This document shows, piece by piece, positions 25,263 to 34,000 of a DNA stretch of 48,451 bases (position 1 is the stretch's first letter; the number at the start of each line of letters is the position of its first letter). A program made the translations under genes and the position numbers. Location: positions 1-48,451 of the forward strand of contig NZ_JAFAVV010000795.1 of the NCBI RefSeq assembly GCF_019242285.1, given 5' to 3'. The stretch comes from Bradyrhizobium sp. GTDB taxonomy: Bacteria > Pseudomonadota > Alphaproteobacteria > Rhizobiales > Xanthobacteraceae. The notes under the pieces were generated by a model, which did not search any database, had not been told where the DNA came from, and worked only from the letters and a program-made list of their open reading frames with translations.

Positions 25263-25382
25263 CGGACTTCCCTGCAACAAGATCGGCACCGTCGCGGACG
25301 GCGCACCTCTCTCCAGCAAAGCCGGTTTGCGTTGAGGAAATCTTAAGCTTTGGCGCAGGCGGCCGGTTTGTCGACACTGGTC

Positions 25383-26579
25383 TCACACGCGCTTCGTCAC
25401 CACGCCCGTCGGTGTCGCGAAACCGTCCAAAGTCCTGATCCGCTTCTCCAGCCACCAGCCAAATTCCGGCGACCAGTCTTCGAAGCGACGGTTGATGCCG
25501 AGATCATGCGCCCAGTGCTGGGCGATGTTCGGATTGAACTGCGACTGGCGCCCGATCGCGATCAGGTCGGCCTGGCCGCGCCGGAGAATGTCCTCTGCCT
25601 GCTCTGCTTCGAGAATGATGCCGACCGCCACGGTCGCGATGTCGGCCTCCTTGCGAACGCGTTCCGCGAACGGCACCTGGAAGCCGAGGCTGCGCGGCAC
25701 CTGCATCGCGGTCGCCGCTCCCGAGATGCCGCCGGAGGAGCAATCGATCACGTCGACCCCGCGCGCCTTCAATTCGCGGGCATAGACGACGGTGTCGTCC
25801 ATGTTCCAGCCTTCCTTGGTGCCGTCGACCGACGACACGCGTACGAACAGCGGCATCGATGCCGGCATTTCGCGCCGCACCGCCTCGACGATCTCGAGCG
25901 GCAGCCGCATCCGCCCGGCGCGGTCGCCGCCATACTCGTCGTTGCGCGTGTTGGAAACCGGCGACAGGAACGAGGCGAGCAGATAGCCGTGCGCGGTGTG
26001 AATCTCGATGGCGTCGAAGCCGGCCTTGACCGCATTCCGCGCCGCATGCGCCCAGGTGCCGACCATGGCCCGGCATTCGGCGGTCGTGAGCTGCCGCGGC
26101 GTCAGCCAGCCTTTGGCGACCGGCTCCGCCGCCGGGCCGACCGGCTGCCAGATCCTCGCGCCCGCTTTCAGGTCGTCCTCGTTCAGTGGGCCCATGCCCC
26201 GCATCGCGGTCTGCGACGAGGCCTTGCGGCCGCCATGAGCAAGCTGAATGCCGATCGCGGTGTCCTGCCGTCTCATGAAGGCGATCAGCGGCCTGAAGCT
26301 TTCAACCTGCGCATCGTTCCAGATGCCGAGATCATGCTCGTTGATCAGCCCGATCTCCTCGACCGCGGTCGCCTCGACGAAGACGAGCCCGAAGCCGCCG
26401 AGCGCGTAGCGGCCGAGATGCACGAGATGAAAGTCGCCGCAGGTGTTTCCGGGCGCGCAGCGATAGTGGACCATCGGCGGGAGCACGAGCCGGTTCTTCA
26501 GCGTGAGGCCTCTCGCCGAAAATGGCTGAAACAGCCTTGGCCGCGTCGTCTCGCCGCCATCGTTTGGTCCGTCACTCAC
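25383..26579 (-). CDS. Old Yellow Enzyme-type NADH:flavin oxidoreductase (YqjM class)
   Basis: This FMN-dependent ene-reductase of 398 residues is a TIM barrel. The GTG start at 26579 has AGGGAG eight bases upstream. FMN and substrate residues are visible: the N-terminal NRLVLPPMVHYR, GIQLAHGGRKA (His115), the active-site pair His194 and His197 in IEIHTAHGYL, and SNTRNDEYGGD. GRQSQFNPN near the end is conserved. In YqjM the residue after PM is a Cys that tunes flavin potential; here it is Val37, though the nearby Tyr39 is kept. Electron source and natural substrate are not predictable. It is isolated from other genes. Confidence 0.92.
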   Translation of the reverse strand: MSDGPNDGGETTRPRLFQPFSARGLTLKNRLVLPPMVHYRCAPGNTCGDFHLVHLGRYALGGFGLVFVEATAVEEIGLINEHDLGIWNDAQVESFRPLIAFMRRQDTAIGIQLAHGGRKASSQTAMRGMGPLNEDDLKAGARIWQPVGPAAEPVAKGWLTPRQLTTAECRAMVGTWAHAARNAVKAGFDAIEIHTAHGYLLASFLSPVSNTRNDEYGGDRAGRMRLPLEIVEAVRREMPASMPLFVRVSSVDGTKEGWNMDDTVVYARELKARGVDVIDCSSGGISGAATAMQVPRSLGFQVPFAERVRKEADIATVAVGIILEAEQAEDILRRGQADLIAIGRQSQFNPNIAQHWAHDLGINRRFEDWSPEFGWWLEKRIRTLDGFATPTGVVTKRV

Positions 26580-26838
26580 TGCCGCTACTCCCTAATGATG
26601 CACTCAGCATGACGCCAATGCGGACATCGATCAACCGCACACCATGACGCCACGAAGCGACGGCGCTCCGCTGTTCGCGCCATGTTGCCGCATCCCTTCG
26701 CGTTGAGTTCTGCGTGAGGTGCCCTAGGCGCAGCATCGCCCCGAAGCTATACTTCGTCGCGGAAGTCGAAATTCGGGGCGCCATCACCCCCGGAACGTTG
26801 TTGCGCGTGAAACGGAACACGTCAAAGGAGGAAATCAG

Positions 26839-28029
26839 ATGTCGCTGACTCGCCGTCAAGCGCTGGCGTCCGCTGCCGCCGTCGTCGCAAGTACCATTGC
26901 CAGGCCCGCCATCGCCGCCAAGGAGCCGATCAGGATCGGCTATCTTCCGGCGCTCACCGGTCCGTCCTCGTCCACCGGCGTCGGAATGAATCGCGGCACC
27001 CAGCTCGCCGTGCAGGAGATCAACGCGGCCGGCGGCGTCGACGGAAGGCAGATCGAGCTCGTGCTGCGTGACACCCAGAGCGAGCCGACCAAGGCCGTGA
27101 ACGCCGCGGCCGAGCTCACCCGCAGCGGCGAGAAGGTGAACATCGTGTTCGGCCCGGTCAACTCCGGCGAGTCGCTTGCGGTGGTGCCATTGCTCGCGCG
27201 CTCGAGCACGCCGCAGGTCCATCCATGCTGGGTCGACAGCCTGACGGACCCCGCGAAATATCCGATGTGCTTCCGCAACGCGCCCACCAACCAGCAGATC
27301 GGCGCCGCCGCCAACCGCTACGTGGTCGAGGTGCTCAAGTGCAAGAAAGTCGCGGTCATCAGCGACACCACGGGCTACGGCACCGCCTCGGTCAACGCCT
27401 ACGTGCCGATGCTGAAGGAAAAGGGCGCGGAGGTCGTCTACCAGGGCAATATCGACGCTGCCAATCCCGATCTCACGCCCGAAATCCTGCGCATGCGCAA
27501 CGCCGGCGCCGAGGCGATCATGCCGTGGAGCGTCAATCCCGGATTCTTGTCCCGCCTCATCAATACCCGCGGGCAGATGGGCTGGGACGTGCCGATCGCG
27601 GGACAGACCACGCTCGGCTCCGGCCAGACTCAGGCGCTGTTGGAGAAGCCCGAATACTGGGCCAAGGTCTATCCCAACAATTTCCGCCCGGTCTGCTACA
27701 CCGCCGACGACAAGCTGGCCGATCGCACCGTCGCCTTCATCGACCGCGTGAAGAAAGCCAATGTCGATCTCGGCGACACGCTGTTGTGGTGGGTCGGGGT
27801 CGGCTACGACACGCCGCAAATGATCGCCGAGGCGGTCAGGAATGTCGGCACCGAGCCGGACAAGATCGTCGGCTATTTCAACCAGCTCAAGGAATTCCCG
27901 GGTGTCTATGGCGACATCACCTTCACATCCGCGCAGCACAACGGCTATCCGGACGAAGAGATCGTGATGGTCGAGGCCAATTCGCTCAAGAACGGCGCGT
28001 TCCGGCTGGCGCCGGGATATAATGCGTGA
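26839..28029 (+). CDS. periplasmic substrate-binding protein of branched-chain/amide ABC type
   Basis: This 396-residue type I periplasmic binding protein starts after a near-perfect AAAGGAGGA ribosome site. The N-terminus (LTRRQALASAAAVVASTI, then AIAA cleavage) has a twin-arginine pattern, so Tat export is possible. The mature part begins EPIRIGYLPALTGPSSSTG and contains VQEINAAGGVDGRQIELV and KVAVISDTTGYGTASV, typical of LivJ-like proteins. No permease or ATPase gene is next to it, so it either works with an unlinked transporter or serves as a sensor. The downstream gene is convergent, with a palindromic repeat between them. Confidence 0.92.
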   Translation: MSLTRRQALASAAAVVASTIARPAIAAKEPIRIGYLPALTGPSSSTGVGMNRGTQLAVQEINAAGGVDGRQIELVLRDTQSEPTKAVNAAAELTRSGEKVNIVFGPVNSGESLAVVPLLARSSTPQVHPCWVDSLTDPAKYPMCFRNAPTNQQIGAAANRYVVEVLKCKKVAVISDTTGYGTASVNAYVPMLKEKGAEVVYQGNIDAANPDLTPEILRMRNAGAEAIMPWSVNPGFLSRLINTRGQMGWDVPIAGQTTLGSGQTQALLEKPEYWAKVYPNNFRPVCYTADDKLADRTVAFIDRVKKANVDLGDTLLWWVGVGYDTPQMIAEAVRNVGTEPDKIVGYFNQLKEFPGVYGDITFTSAQHNGYPDEEIVMVEANSLKNGAFRLAPGYNA

Positions 28030-28053
28030 GCTGGATGGTTGTGATAATTGTGG

Positions 28054-28170
28054 CCTCATGGTTCGAAACGCGCGGCTTCGCCGCGCCCTCACCATGAGGT
28101 TCTTGGATTTCGCCGCGTGAAAGACCCTCATCCTGAGGAGCCCGCCGGCGGCGGGCATCTCGAAGGATGG
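28054..28170. repeat. double-hairpin intergenic repeat of Bradyrhizobium type
   Basis: CCTCATGGT (28054-28062) pairs with ACCATGAGG (28091-28099), enclosing the inner stem GCGCGG/CCGCGC. A second hairpin unit, CCTCATCCTGAGGAGCCCGC followed by GGCGGGCATCTCGAAGGATG, spans 28125-28169. I recognise this CCTCATGGT...CCTCATCCTGAGGAG structure as a frequent intergenic repeat in Bradyrhizobium relatives. It lies between convergent genes and may act as a bidirectional terminator. Confidence 0.8.
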
Positions 28171-28203
28171 GCTGCGAAAAGACTGCTCTCCCACGTACTC
28201 ATC

Positions 28204-29928
28204 TCACGGCGCGCTGGATGCTCCCTGCGCAAGCATCACATCCGCGATCTTCTCCGCCGTCATCAGCGTCGGAAAATTGGTGTTGGCACAGGGCACCACC
28301 GGGAAGACCGAGGCGTCGACCACCCGGAGGCCCTGCACGCCCTTGACCCGCCCCTGCGTGTCGACCACCGCGAGCGGATCGTCGTCCCGGCCCATGCGGC
28401 AGGAACAGGAGGCGTGCCAGACGCCGATGGTCGCCTTGCGCACGAAGGCTTCCAGCGCCTCGTCATCGTTCATGACCTGGTCGAACGTAAAACCTTCGAC
28501 CACGAAATTGTCGATCACGTAGTGGCGCAGCGCCGCCGGCCCGTCCATCAGCGCCGCTGCGATCGAGGTCAGCACCTTGTTCTTGGTGTTGACGACGCCG
28601 ATCTTGCGCACCCGGTCGGAATAGGCGGCCGGGAACGGCTTGTCGGTCACCGCGGCGATCGGCGCACTCATCTGCATCGCGGCCATCTTGCGGAAACCGC
28701 TCATCAGCCGGTCGAGATCGCGTTTGTCGGAGAGCAGGTTGAACTCGACGACCGGCTCGGCGCGCGAATCGCGCGAGGCGAGCTTGACCTGTCCGGTCTC
28801 GGAATAGGTCTTGTTGACGAAGGCGAGCAGCGAGCCGATCTGCTCGCCGACAGCGTGCCAGGCCGACTTTGTCAATGCGGCCACGAACATGTCGCCCTTC
28901 GGCGCGCCTTCGATCCCGGAGGAATAGCGCAAGCCGACCTGGAGGTGGCGGCGGGTATGCGCGTTCATGCGTGCGCCGCGGCGCACGAAGGACGACAGCG
29001 CGATCGAGGGATGATCCATCAAGCGCTGGCCGACACCTGCAAGACCCATCCGCACCTCGATCCCCAAGTCCTTCAGATGCCCGACCGGGCCGATGCCGGC
29101 GCGGAGCAGGTGCGCCGGTGAATGGATGGCACCGCAGGACAGCACGATCTCGCGGCCGCGGAATTCCTGCTCGCGGCCGTCGACCTCGCACCTGATGCCG
29201 ATGCAGCGCGTGCCCTCGAACAGAAGCTCCTTCACCTGCGTATGAGTCGAGATCGTCAGGTTGGGACGTTTGCGCGTTTCGCGATCGAGATAGCCCATGG
29301 CTGCGGAGACGCGCCGCTCCTCCGCGTTGGAATGGGTGATCGGGAAATAGCCGTCGGTGAACTCGCCATTCTGGTCGGGCAGGAAAGAAAAGCCGGCGAG
29401 TTCGAACGCTTGTGCCACGGCCTGTGCGTGCCCGGTCCAGTGCTCGCGCGGAATACGGCGCACGGGGATGCGGCCGTCCTTGCCGTGATACGGCCCGTCG
29501 AAATCGAGATCGCGCTCGACCTTGCGGAAGTAAGGCAGCACATCGTTCCAGCTCCACCCCACAGCGCCCCGCGCCTCCCACTCGTCATAGTCGGTCGGCG
29601 CGCCGCGGTTGGCGAGCTGGCCGTTGATCGAGGAGCCGCCGCCGAGCACCCGCGCCTGCTCGTATTTGCGCAAGGGAGGCCGCGCCTCGGTGGGATTGTT
29701 GTGGCTGATCACCTGCGTCGTGACCTTGAGCTCGGTCCAGTGGAAGCGGGGATCGAAATAGGCCGTGCCGGAATAGCTGTCGGCGATCTCGGGCGGCTCG
29801 TTGCCGGGCGGGGTATCCTGCCCGGCTTCGCAGAGCAGGATCTGGCTGGCGCTTCTGGCGGAGAGCCGGTGGGCGAGCACCGAGCCGGCCGAGCCGCCGC
29901 CCACGATGATGGTGTCGTACACGTTCAC
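28204..29928 (-). CDS. GMC-family FAD oxidoreductase (choline/alcohol dehydrogenase-like)
   Basis: This 574-residue flavoprotein has its GTG start at 29928, with AGAGGA 11 bases upstream. It shows the FAD-binding DTIIVGGGSAGSVLAHRLS, the GMC signature RVLGGGSSINGQLANRG, and a C-terminal catalytic His in IGVWHASCSCRMG with the Asn of PCANTNFPT. VDASVFPVVP also matches the family. It should oxidise an alcohol to an aldehyde. Similarity to choline dehydrogenase is only at family level and the betaine pathway genes betB and betI are absent here, so no gene name is given. A large open frame extends the N-terminus but lacks family likeness. Confidence 0.9.
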   Translation of the reverse strand: MNVYDTIIVGGGSAGSVLAHRLSARSASQILLCEAGQDTPPGNEPPEIADSYSGTAYFDPRFHWTELKVTTQVISHNNPTEARPPLRKYEQARVLGGGSSINGQLANRGAPTDYDEWEARGAVGWSWNDVLPYFRKVERDLDFDGPYHGKDGRIPVRRIPREHWTGHAQAVAQAFELAGFSFLPDQNGEFTDGYFPITHSNAEERRVSAAMGYLDRETRKRPNLTISTHTQVKELLFEGTRCIGIRCEVDGREQEFRGREIVLSCGAIHSPAHLLRAGIGPVGHLKDLGIEVRMGLAGVGQRLMDHPSIALSSFVRRGARMNAHTRRHLQVGLRYSSGIEGAPKGDMFVAALTKSAWHAVGEQIGSLLAFVNKTYSETGQVKLASRDSRAEPVVEFNLLSDKRDLDRLMSGFRKMAAMQMSAPIAAVTDKPFPAAYSDRVRKIGVVNTKNKVLTSIAAALMDGPAALRHYVIDNFVVEGFTFDQVMNDDEALEAFVRKATIGVWHASCSCRMGRDDDPLAVVDTQGRVKGVQGLRVVDASVFPVVPCANTNFPTLMTAEKIADVMLAQGASSAP

Positions 29929-30586
29929 GTCTGGCGTTTCCTCTTGTTTTGCTCTTGGCGGGGAAAGGTAGCGCAGCTCGATCGGTGAGCGCCAGAGCGA
30001 GGCCATGCATGAATGTCGCGGGGTTGTGACGTCGAAGCAGGGCAGACACGGCCGCCTGCGTTCTCGCGGCGCGAAAGCGCGCCCGAGCTGTGCGTCGAAG
30101 GACCCTCTCGAAGAAGAGGGCGCAGGGAATGCCGGGTGCTGGCCGCAACCCATGGCCCGCCTGCAACAAGAAACGCAGGCGGCAGTCACCACAGGTCGAG
30201 CCGGATCAACCGGCATTCCCTGCGCGATGGTTTACGACTTATCGCGCGCTCTCCCTGGGAACCGGGCTTTCTTGCTCCCATCGCCTCGCGGACTCGTCAT
30301 CCGCGAGACTTGACCCCAGCGTCGGGGGATCAGGACCACACGCCTTCGCCGTCCGCGTCGCGCTGCTCGTCCCGCAGCACATCCGCGTCCACCGCATCCC
30401 ACCGCCCACGTTCGTGACGATCGCGAAGCGCCCCTCTCATGGCGGCAGGATGCGCGCATTATGCCGCTGATTTGGGGTCGGCGTCAAGAATATTTCTGAA
30501 AAACGGAAGCTGCGGACCTGCGGCAATCTGGCACGACGGGCAAATTCGGAAGGTGGATTACGCTTAATCCGCACTGCGACTGTCCG
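29929..30586. repeat. gene-free gap filled mostly by a repeat-derived element (about 30040-30470)
   Basis: No real gene is seen in these 658 bases. An inverted pair of 16 bases, GCGCAGGGAATGCCGG (30120-30135) and CCGGCATTCCCTGCGC (30210-30225), is perfect. A smaller hairpin CTCGCGGA/TCCGCGAG occurs at 30285-30307. I recognise the block as a kind of dispersed sequence in Bradyrhizobium relatives that is often mis-called as short proteins. The open frames in all three plus-strand phases at once (30005-30470) are as expected for non-coding GC-rich DNA. It may be a decayed mobile or regulatory element. Confidence 0.65.
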
Positions 30587-31219
30587 TCACTTGAACAGGT
30601 CGCGCGCGGCAGGGTCCTGCGCGACGGTGGTCTGGCGGATGCGCGTCACCGACATCGGCGAGCCGTCGGAGACGAACTGCAATTCGTAGAACCTGCCGTG
30701 CTTGTCCACGGCGGTGCAGGAGATGCTGGAGATCTGCCGGGTCGCGAAGCTGCCGACCTGCTTGCAGCCGCCGGACGAGAGCTCGACCCGCGGCACCGGC
30801 ATGCCGTCCGCCTTCGGTCGGTCCTTGGAGTTCAGCAGCATGCGGTCGACCGGGAGCCGGTACACGTTGTCGTCCGAGCGCTGCCCGTCCTTGCCGGAGA
30901 ACGAGATGATGTGGTTGGGATCCGTCGGATCGTCGAGCACGACGGTGAAGTTCACACGGCCATGCTCGCCGTGGAAGAAACCGATGGTCTTGCAAGCGAA
31001 GTCGCGCCCTGCGATCTTCAGCTTCGGGCATTTGCCGGTCATCAGGGCATAGATGTCGATGTCCGGATTCTGCCGCTCGACATCCTCGGGCACCGTCGGC
31101 GTCGCGAGCTGGGCGAACGATGGTGTCGCGAGCACCGCGGCAGCCACACCCAGTGCGCGCATCATGCCGCCGGCCCAACAAGACTTTTTCAGGAATACGA
31201 AACTCGCTACCGATCGCAT
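30587..31219 (-). CDS. secreted protein of unknown function downstream of purD
   Basis: This 210-residue protein has an N-terminal signal (RALGVAAAVLATPSFAQ, cleavage near residue 37). The mature part has six Cys residues (as in GKCPKLKIAGRDFACKTIGFF, SSGGCKQ and SISCTAV), suggesting disulfides, and is rich in beta-strand patterns (VNFTVVLDDPTDPNHIISFS). I do not recognise the family. The ATG at 31219 is two bases after the purD stop, so it is probably co-transcribed. A start at the Met-Met pair (31165/31162) would give a shorter signal peptide and is also plausible. The link to purine synthesis is likely positional only. Confidence 0.75.
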   Translation of the reverse strand: MRSVASFVFLKKSCWAGGMMRALGVAAAVLATPSFAQLATPTVPEDVERQNPDIDIYALMTGKCPKLKIAGRDFACKTIGFFHGEHGRVNFTVVLDDPTDPNHIISFSGKDGQRSDDNVYRLPVDRMLLNSKDRPKADGMPVPRVELSSGGCKQVGSFATRQISSISCTAVDKHGRFYELQFVSDGSPMSVTRIRQTTVAQDPAARDLFK

Positions 31220-31221
31220 CT

Positions 31222-32499
31222 CTATCTTCGTTCCCGTTCCACCGCCTGCCAGGCGATGTCGCGCCGGCAAAAGCCGTCCGGCCACCGGATGCGGTCGACC
31301 GCTTGGTAGGCGCGCGCCTGCGCCTCGGTCACCGTGCGGCCCATCGCGCAGACATTGAGCACGCGGCCGCCATTGGCGAGGATCGCGCCATCTTTTGCCA
31401 CCGTGCCGGCGTGGAAAATCTCCACGCCCTCGATGGTGGCCGCCTCGTCGAGTCCCTCGATCCGCGAGCCCTTGCCGTAATCGCCGGGATAACCCCTGGC
31501 CGCCATCACCACGGTGACGGCAGCCTCCGGATACCAGCGCAGCGCAAAATTCCTGAGCTGTCCGTCGCAGGCGGCAAGCAGCGCCGGCACGATGTCGGAC
31601 ATCATGCGCAGCATCAGCACCTGGCACTCCGGATCGCCGAAGCGGACGTTGTATTCGAACAGTTTCGGGCCCGCCTGCGTCAGCATCACGCCGGCATAGA
31701 GCACGCCGCGAAACGGCGTGCCGCGCGCCTTCATGCCGCCGACCGTCGGCAGGATGATCCGCGTCATGATCGCGTCGTGGATGTCGCCGGTGACGAACGG
31801 CGTCGGCGAATAGGCGCCCATGCCGCCGGTGTTCGGGCCCTCGTCGTGGTCGAAGGCGCGCTTGTGGTCCTGCGCGGAAGCAAGCGGAATCGCGGTCTCG
31901 CCGTCGCACAGCGCGAAGAAGGAGACCTCGCGGCCTTCGAGATATTCCTCGATCACCACTTCGGCGCCGGCGCGGCCGAAGCCGCCGCCGAACATCCTGG
32001 CGATTGCATCCTCGGCCTCGCGCAAGGTGCTCGCCACCACCACGCCCTTGCCGGCGGCAAGGCCGTCGGCCTTGATCACGATCGGCGCGCCCCGCGCGCG
32101 CACATAGGCGAGCGCATCGGCGGCCGCGGTGAAACGGCGATAGGCACCGGTCGGAATATCGAACTCGGCGCAGAGGTCCTTGGTGAAACCCTTGGAGCCT
32201 TCGAGCTGCGCGGCCGCCCTCGAGGGCCCGAACGCCTTGATGCCGCTCGACGCCAGATCGTCGACGATACCGGCGGCGAGCGGCGTCTCCGGTCCGACCA
32301 CGACCAGATCGACCTCGTTCGCCTTGCAGAAGGCGGCGACGGCGGCGTGGTCGGCAAGATCGAGCGCAGCGCAGTCGGCCTCCCGCGCGATGCCGGCATT
32401 GCCGGGCGCCGCCCACAGCCTCGTCACCAGCGGAGACGCCGCGATCTTCCATGCCAGCGCATGTTCGCGGCCGCCGGAACCGAGCAGGAGGATGTGCAT
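31222..32499 (-). CDS. purD: phosphoribosylamine-glycine ligase
   Basis: PurD joins glycine to phosphoribosylamine with ATP, step two of de novo purine synthesis. The ATP-grasp protein has 425 residues from the ATG at 32499. It begins [18 protein letters not shown], and has [28 protein letters not shown] and the conserved [20 protein letters not shown] with [11 protein letters not shown] metal residues. An upstream in-frame extension is not conserved in type. Together with purE and purK it gives three purine genes in the window, but they are 27 kb apart and not one operon. Confidence 0.96.
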   Translation of the reverse strand: MHILLLGSGGREHALAWKIAASPLVTRLWAAPGNAGIAREADCAALDLADHAAVAAFCKANEVDLVVVGPETPLAAGIVDDLASSGIKAFGPSRAAAQLEGSKGFTKDLCAEFDIPTGAYRRFTAAADALAYVRARGAPIVIKADGLAAGKGVVVASTLREAEDAIARMFGGGFGRAGAEVVIEEYLEGREVSFFALCDGETAIPLASAQDHKRAFDHDEGPNTGGMGAYSPTPFVTGDIHDAIMTRIILPTVGGMKARGTPFRGVLYAGVMLTQAGPKLFEYNVRFGDPECQVLMLRMMSDIVPALLAACDGQLRNFALRWYPEAAVTVVMAARGYPGDYGKGSRIEGLDEAATIEGVEIFHAGTVAKDGAILANGGRVLNVCAMGRTVTEAQARAYQAVDRIRWPDGFCRRDIAWQAVERERR

Positions 32500-32571
32500 C
32501 GAACGCGCCCACAACAGACGGGGAACAGCAAGTCGGATGCCCGAATCCGCCAGCCCCCGCAAGCGCAGAAA

Positions 32572-32898
32572 TCAATTGACGCCGCCCTGCTTACCTCCCT
32601 CGCCTGCCGAGGCCGCGATGATCTCCTGCAGGGTGGCGACATGGCGGGCAAAGGCGCCGCGGCCGGCCGCGGTCGCGGTCACCGTGGTCTGCGGCTTCCT
32701 GCCGACGAAGGCCTTGTCGACCGCGACATAGCCGGCCTTCGCCAGCGTCTCGATATGGGCGCCGAGGTTGCCGTCGGTGGCACCGGTCAGCTTCTTCAGC
32801 TTGACGAATTCCAGCCCGACCGAATGCGGCAGCGCGTTGAGTGCTGCCATGATCCGGAGCCGCAGCGGCTGATGAATGATCTCGTCGAGGTCAGCCAT
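32572..32898 (-). CDS. winged-helix transcriptional regulator
   Basis: This 108-residue protein resembles the short single-domain winged-helix (HTH_34, MarR/ArsR-like) regulators. It starts MADLDEIIHQPLRLRIMAAL, with the HTH helices in VKLKKLTGATDGNLGAHIETLAKAG and a wing at FVGRKPQTTVTATAAGRGA. The Gly-rich tail is short. It is the last of three closely packed genes (DUF2306, membrane protein, regulator) with only four bases between it and the previous stop. This suggests it responds to, or controls, the two membrane proteins. It ends 72 bases before the purD start on the same strand. No ligand-binding domain is present. Confidence 0.85.
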   Translation of the reverse strand: MADLDEIIHQPLRLRIMAALNALPHSVGLEFVKLKKLTGATDGNLGAHIETLAKAGYVAVDKAFVGRKPQTTVTATAAGRGAFARHVATLQEIIAASAGEGGKQGGVN

Positions 32899-32902
32899 CG
32901 CG

Positions 32903-33454
32903 CTAGATTCGGCGCATCCAGAGACCGCCGAGGACGAGCCCGCCGCCGTGGGCCGCAGCCATCCACAACAGGAAGTTCGCACCGACGGCGTAGTAGCCGA
33001 TCAACGTCAACATGGTCGTGCAGACTGCGATCACGATGAACGCATAGCCGAACCACAGGCCGGCGATCGCATAGAACAGCATGCCGTAGAGCGCCCAGAA
33101 CACGATCATCTGACGCAGCCCGAAATGGGCAAGCACGACCGAGCAGAAGACACCGAATGCACCGATCAGGAGAAACGTGGTCAACGAGCGGATCGGGAAG
33201 GAGCGGGTCCCCGAGCGGGCATTGCTGATGACGCCGACGGCGATAGTGACGGCAAGGCCCGCGAGATTCGTGATCGTCCAGATCGTGTAGCCCTGGCGCG
33301 GCCACGTGTAGTTGGCGATGTAGGCTGCAGCCACCAGCACGCCCCATATCGTGATGATGAGGCTGGACAGATGATAGATTCGCGACTGACGGACGCGCCG
33401 AACGACATCGTTGATATCGTTCAACGCCGCGCTGGCCTGCCGGCTATCGATCAC
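32903..33454 (-). CDS. membrane protein of unknown function (five to six helices)
   Basis: This 183-residue protein has a short cytoplasmic N-terminus (MIDSRQASAALNDINDVVRR) and about five or six hydrophobic helices, such as LIITIWGVLVAAAYIANY, NLAGLAVTIAVGVI and GMLFYAIAGLWFGYAFIVIA. No catalytic motif or known transporter signature is visible. It overlaps the upstream DUF2306 gene by four bases (ATGA type) and is followed after four bases by the winged-helix regulator, so the three genes are clearly one operon. It could form a membrane unit with the DUF2306 protein. Confidence 0.75.
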   Translation of the reverse strand: MIDSRQASAALNDINDVVRRVRQSRIYHLSSLIITIWGVLVAAAYIANYTWPRQGYTIWTITNLAGLAVTIAVGVISNARSGTRSFPIRSLTTFLLIGAFGVFCSVVLAHFGLRQMIVFWALYGMLFYAIAGLWFGYAFIVIAVCTTMLTLIGYYAVGANFLLWMAAAHGGGLVLGGLWMRRI

Positions 33455-33972
33455 GATGGCGCTCCGCCCTGCTCGATGAGCTTGTTGGGAGCCGCTGGAC
33501 CGTTCACAGGCGGCCGATTCTTCCGGATCACGACATAAGCGATCGCCATCGTCACGAAGGAGAGGACAAGTGCCGCCAGGCCGATCTGATCGCGCGTCGT
33601 CACCAGGCCCAGCCGCGCCGTGATTTCTGTCGCTGCCGCCGATATCAGCGACACGTAGGACCAGGCGATGAAGTTGTAGTGGATCGTTCTCCAGCGCGCC
33701 GGCCGCGGGCTGAGCAATAGCGGCACGATCGCGAGCACGATGCAGATGAAGTTCACGATCGCGCCGACATGAAACAGGTTGAAGCGACCGTTGAACCGAT
33801 AGACCAGCAGCGCCGTCGCGTCCGCGACCAGCATGGCATAAACATAGGCGTAGCCCGTCGCGCGATGAATTGGGCCTCCCTTCGAAAGTACGAACTGGAT
33901 GGCGCCGGCAATGATGCCGAAGCCGGCCAGGGCTGCATGAATGGAGCCAAACAGGGTCAAATGGGGAAGCAT
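33451..33972 (-). CDS. DUF2306-like membrane protein
   Basis: This 173-residue protein has four to five transmembrane helices. It starts at the ATG at 33972, with GAGGTG as ribosome site. FVLSKGGPIHRATGYAYVYAMLV carries the basic/His segment between helices that is typical of the DUF2306 group, with further His residues in FNLFHVGAIVNFI and TIHYNFIAWSY. Membrane His of this kind can ligate haem in other families, but that is not shown here. A longer upstream frame is not family-like. It is the first gene of the operon and lies divergent to xseA. A dyad sequence (34001-34023) precedes it. Confidence 0.75.
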   Translation of the reverse strand: MLPHLTLFGSIHAALAGFGIIAGAIQFVLSKGGPIHRATGYAYVYAMLVADATALLVYRFNGRFNLFHVGAIVNFICIVLAIVPLLLSPRPARWRTIHYNFIAWSYVSLISAAATEITARLGLVTTRDQIGLAALVLSFVTMAIAYVVIRKNRPPVNGPAAPNKLIEQGGAPS

Positions 33973-34000
33973 GGGCACCTCGAATTCGGGAACCAAAGAT

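Noticed and set aside
26572..28194. 540-codon minus-strand frame across the substrate-binding protein
   Set aside because: Antisense of a well-supported binding-protein gene with a strong ribosome site; translation lacks motifs.
30005..30470. Three overlapping plus-strand frames of 100-134 codons
   Set aside because: All three phases are open at once inside a repeat-like block with inverted repeats; typical of spurious calls, not genes.
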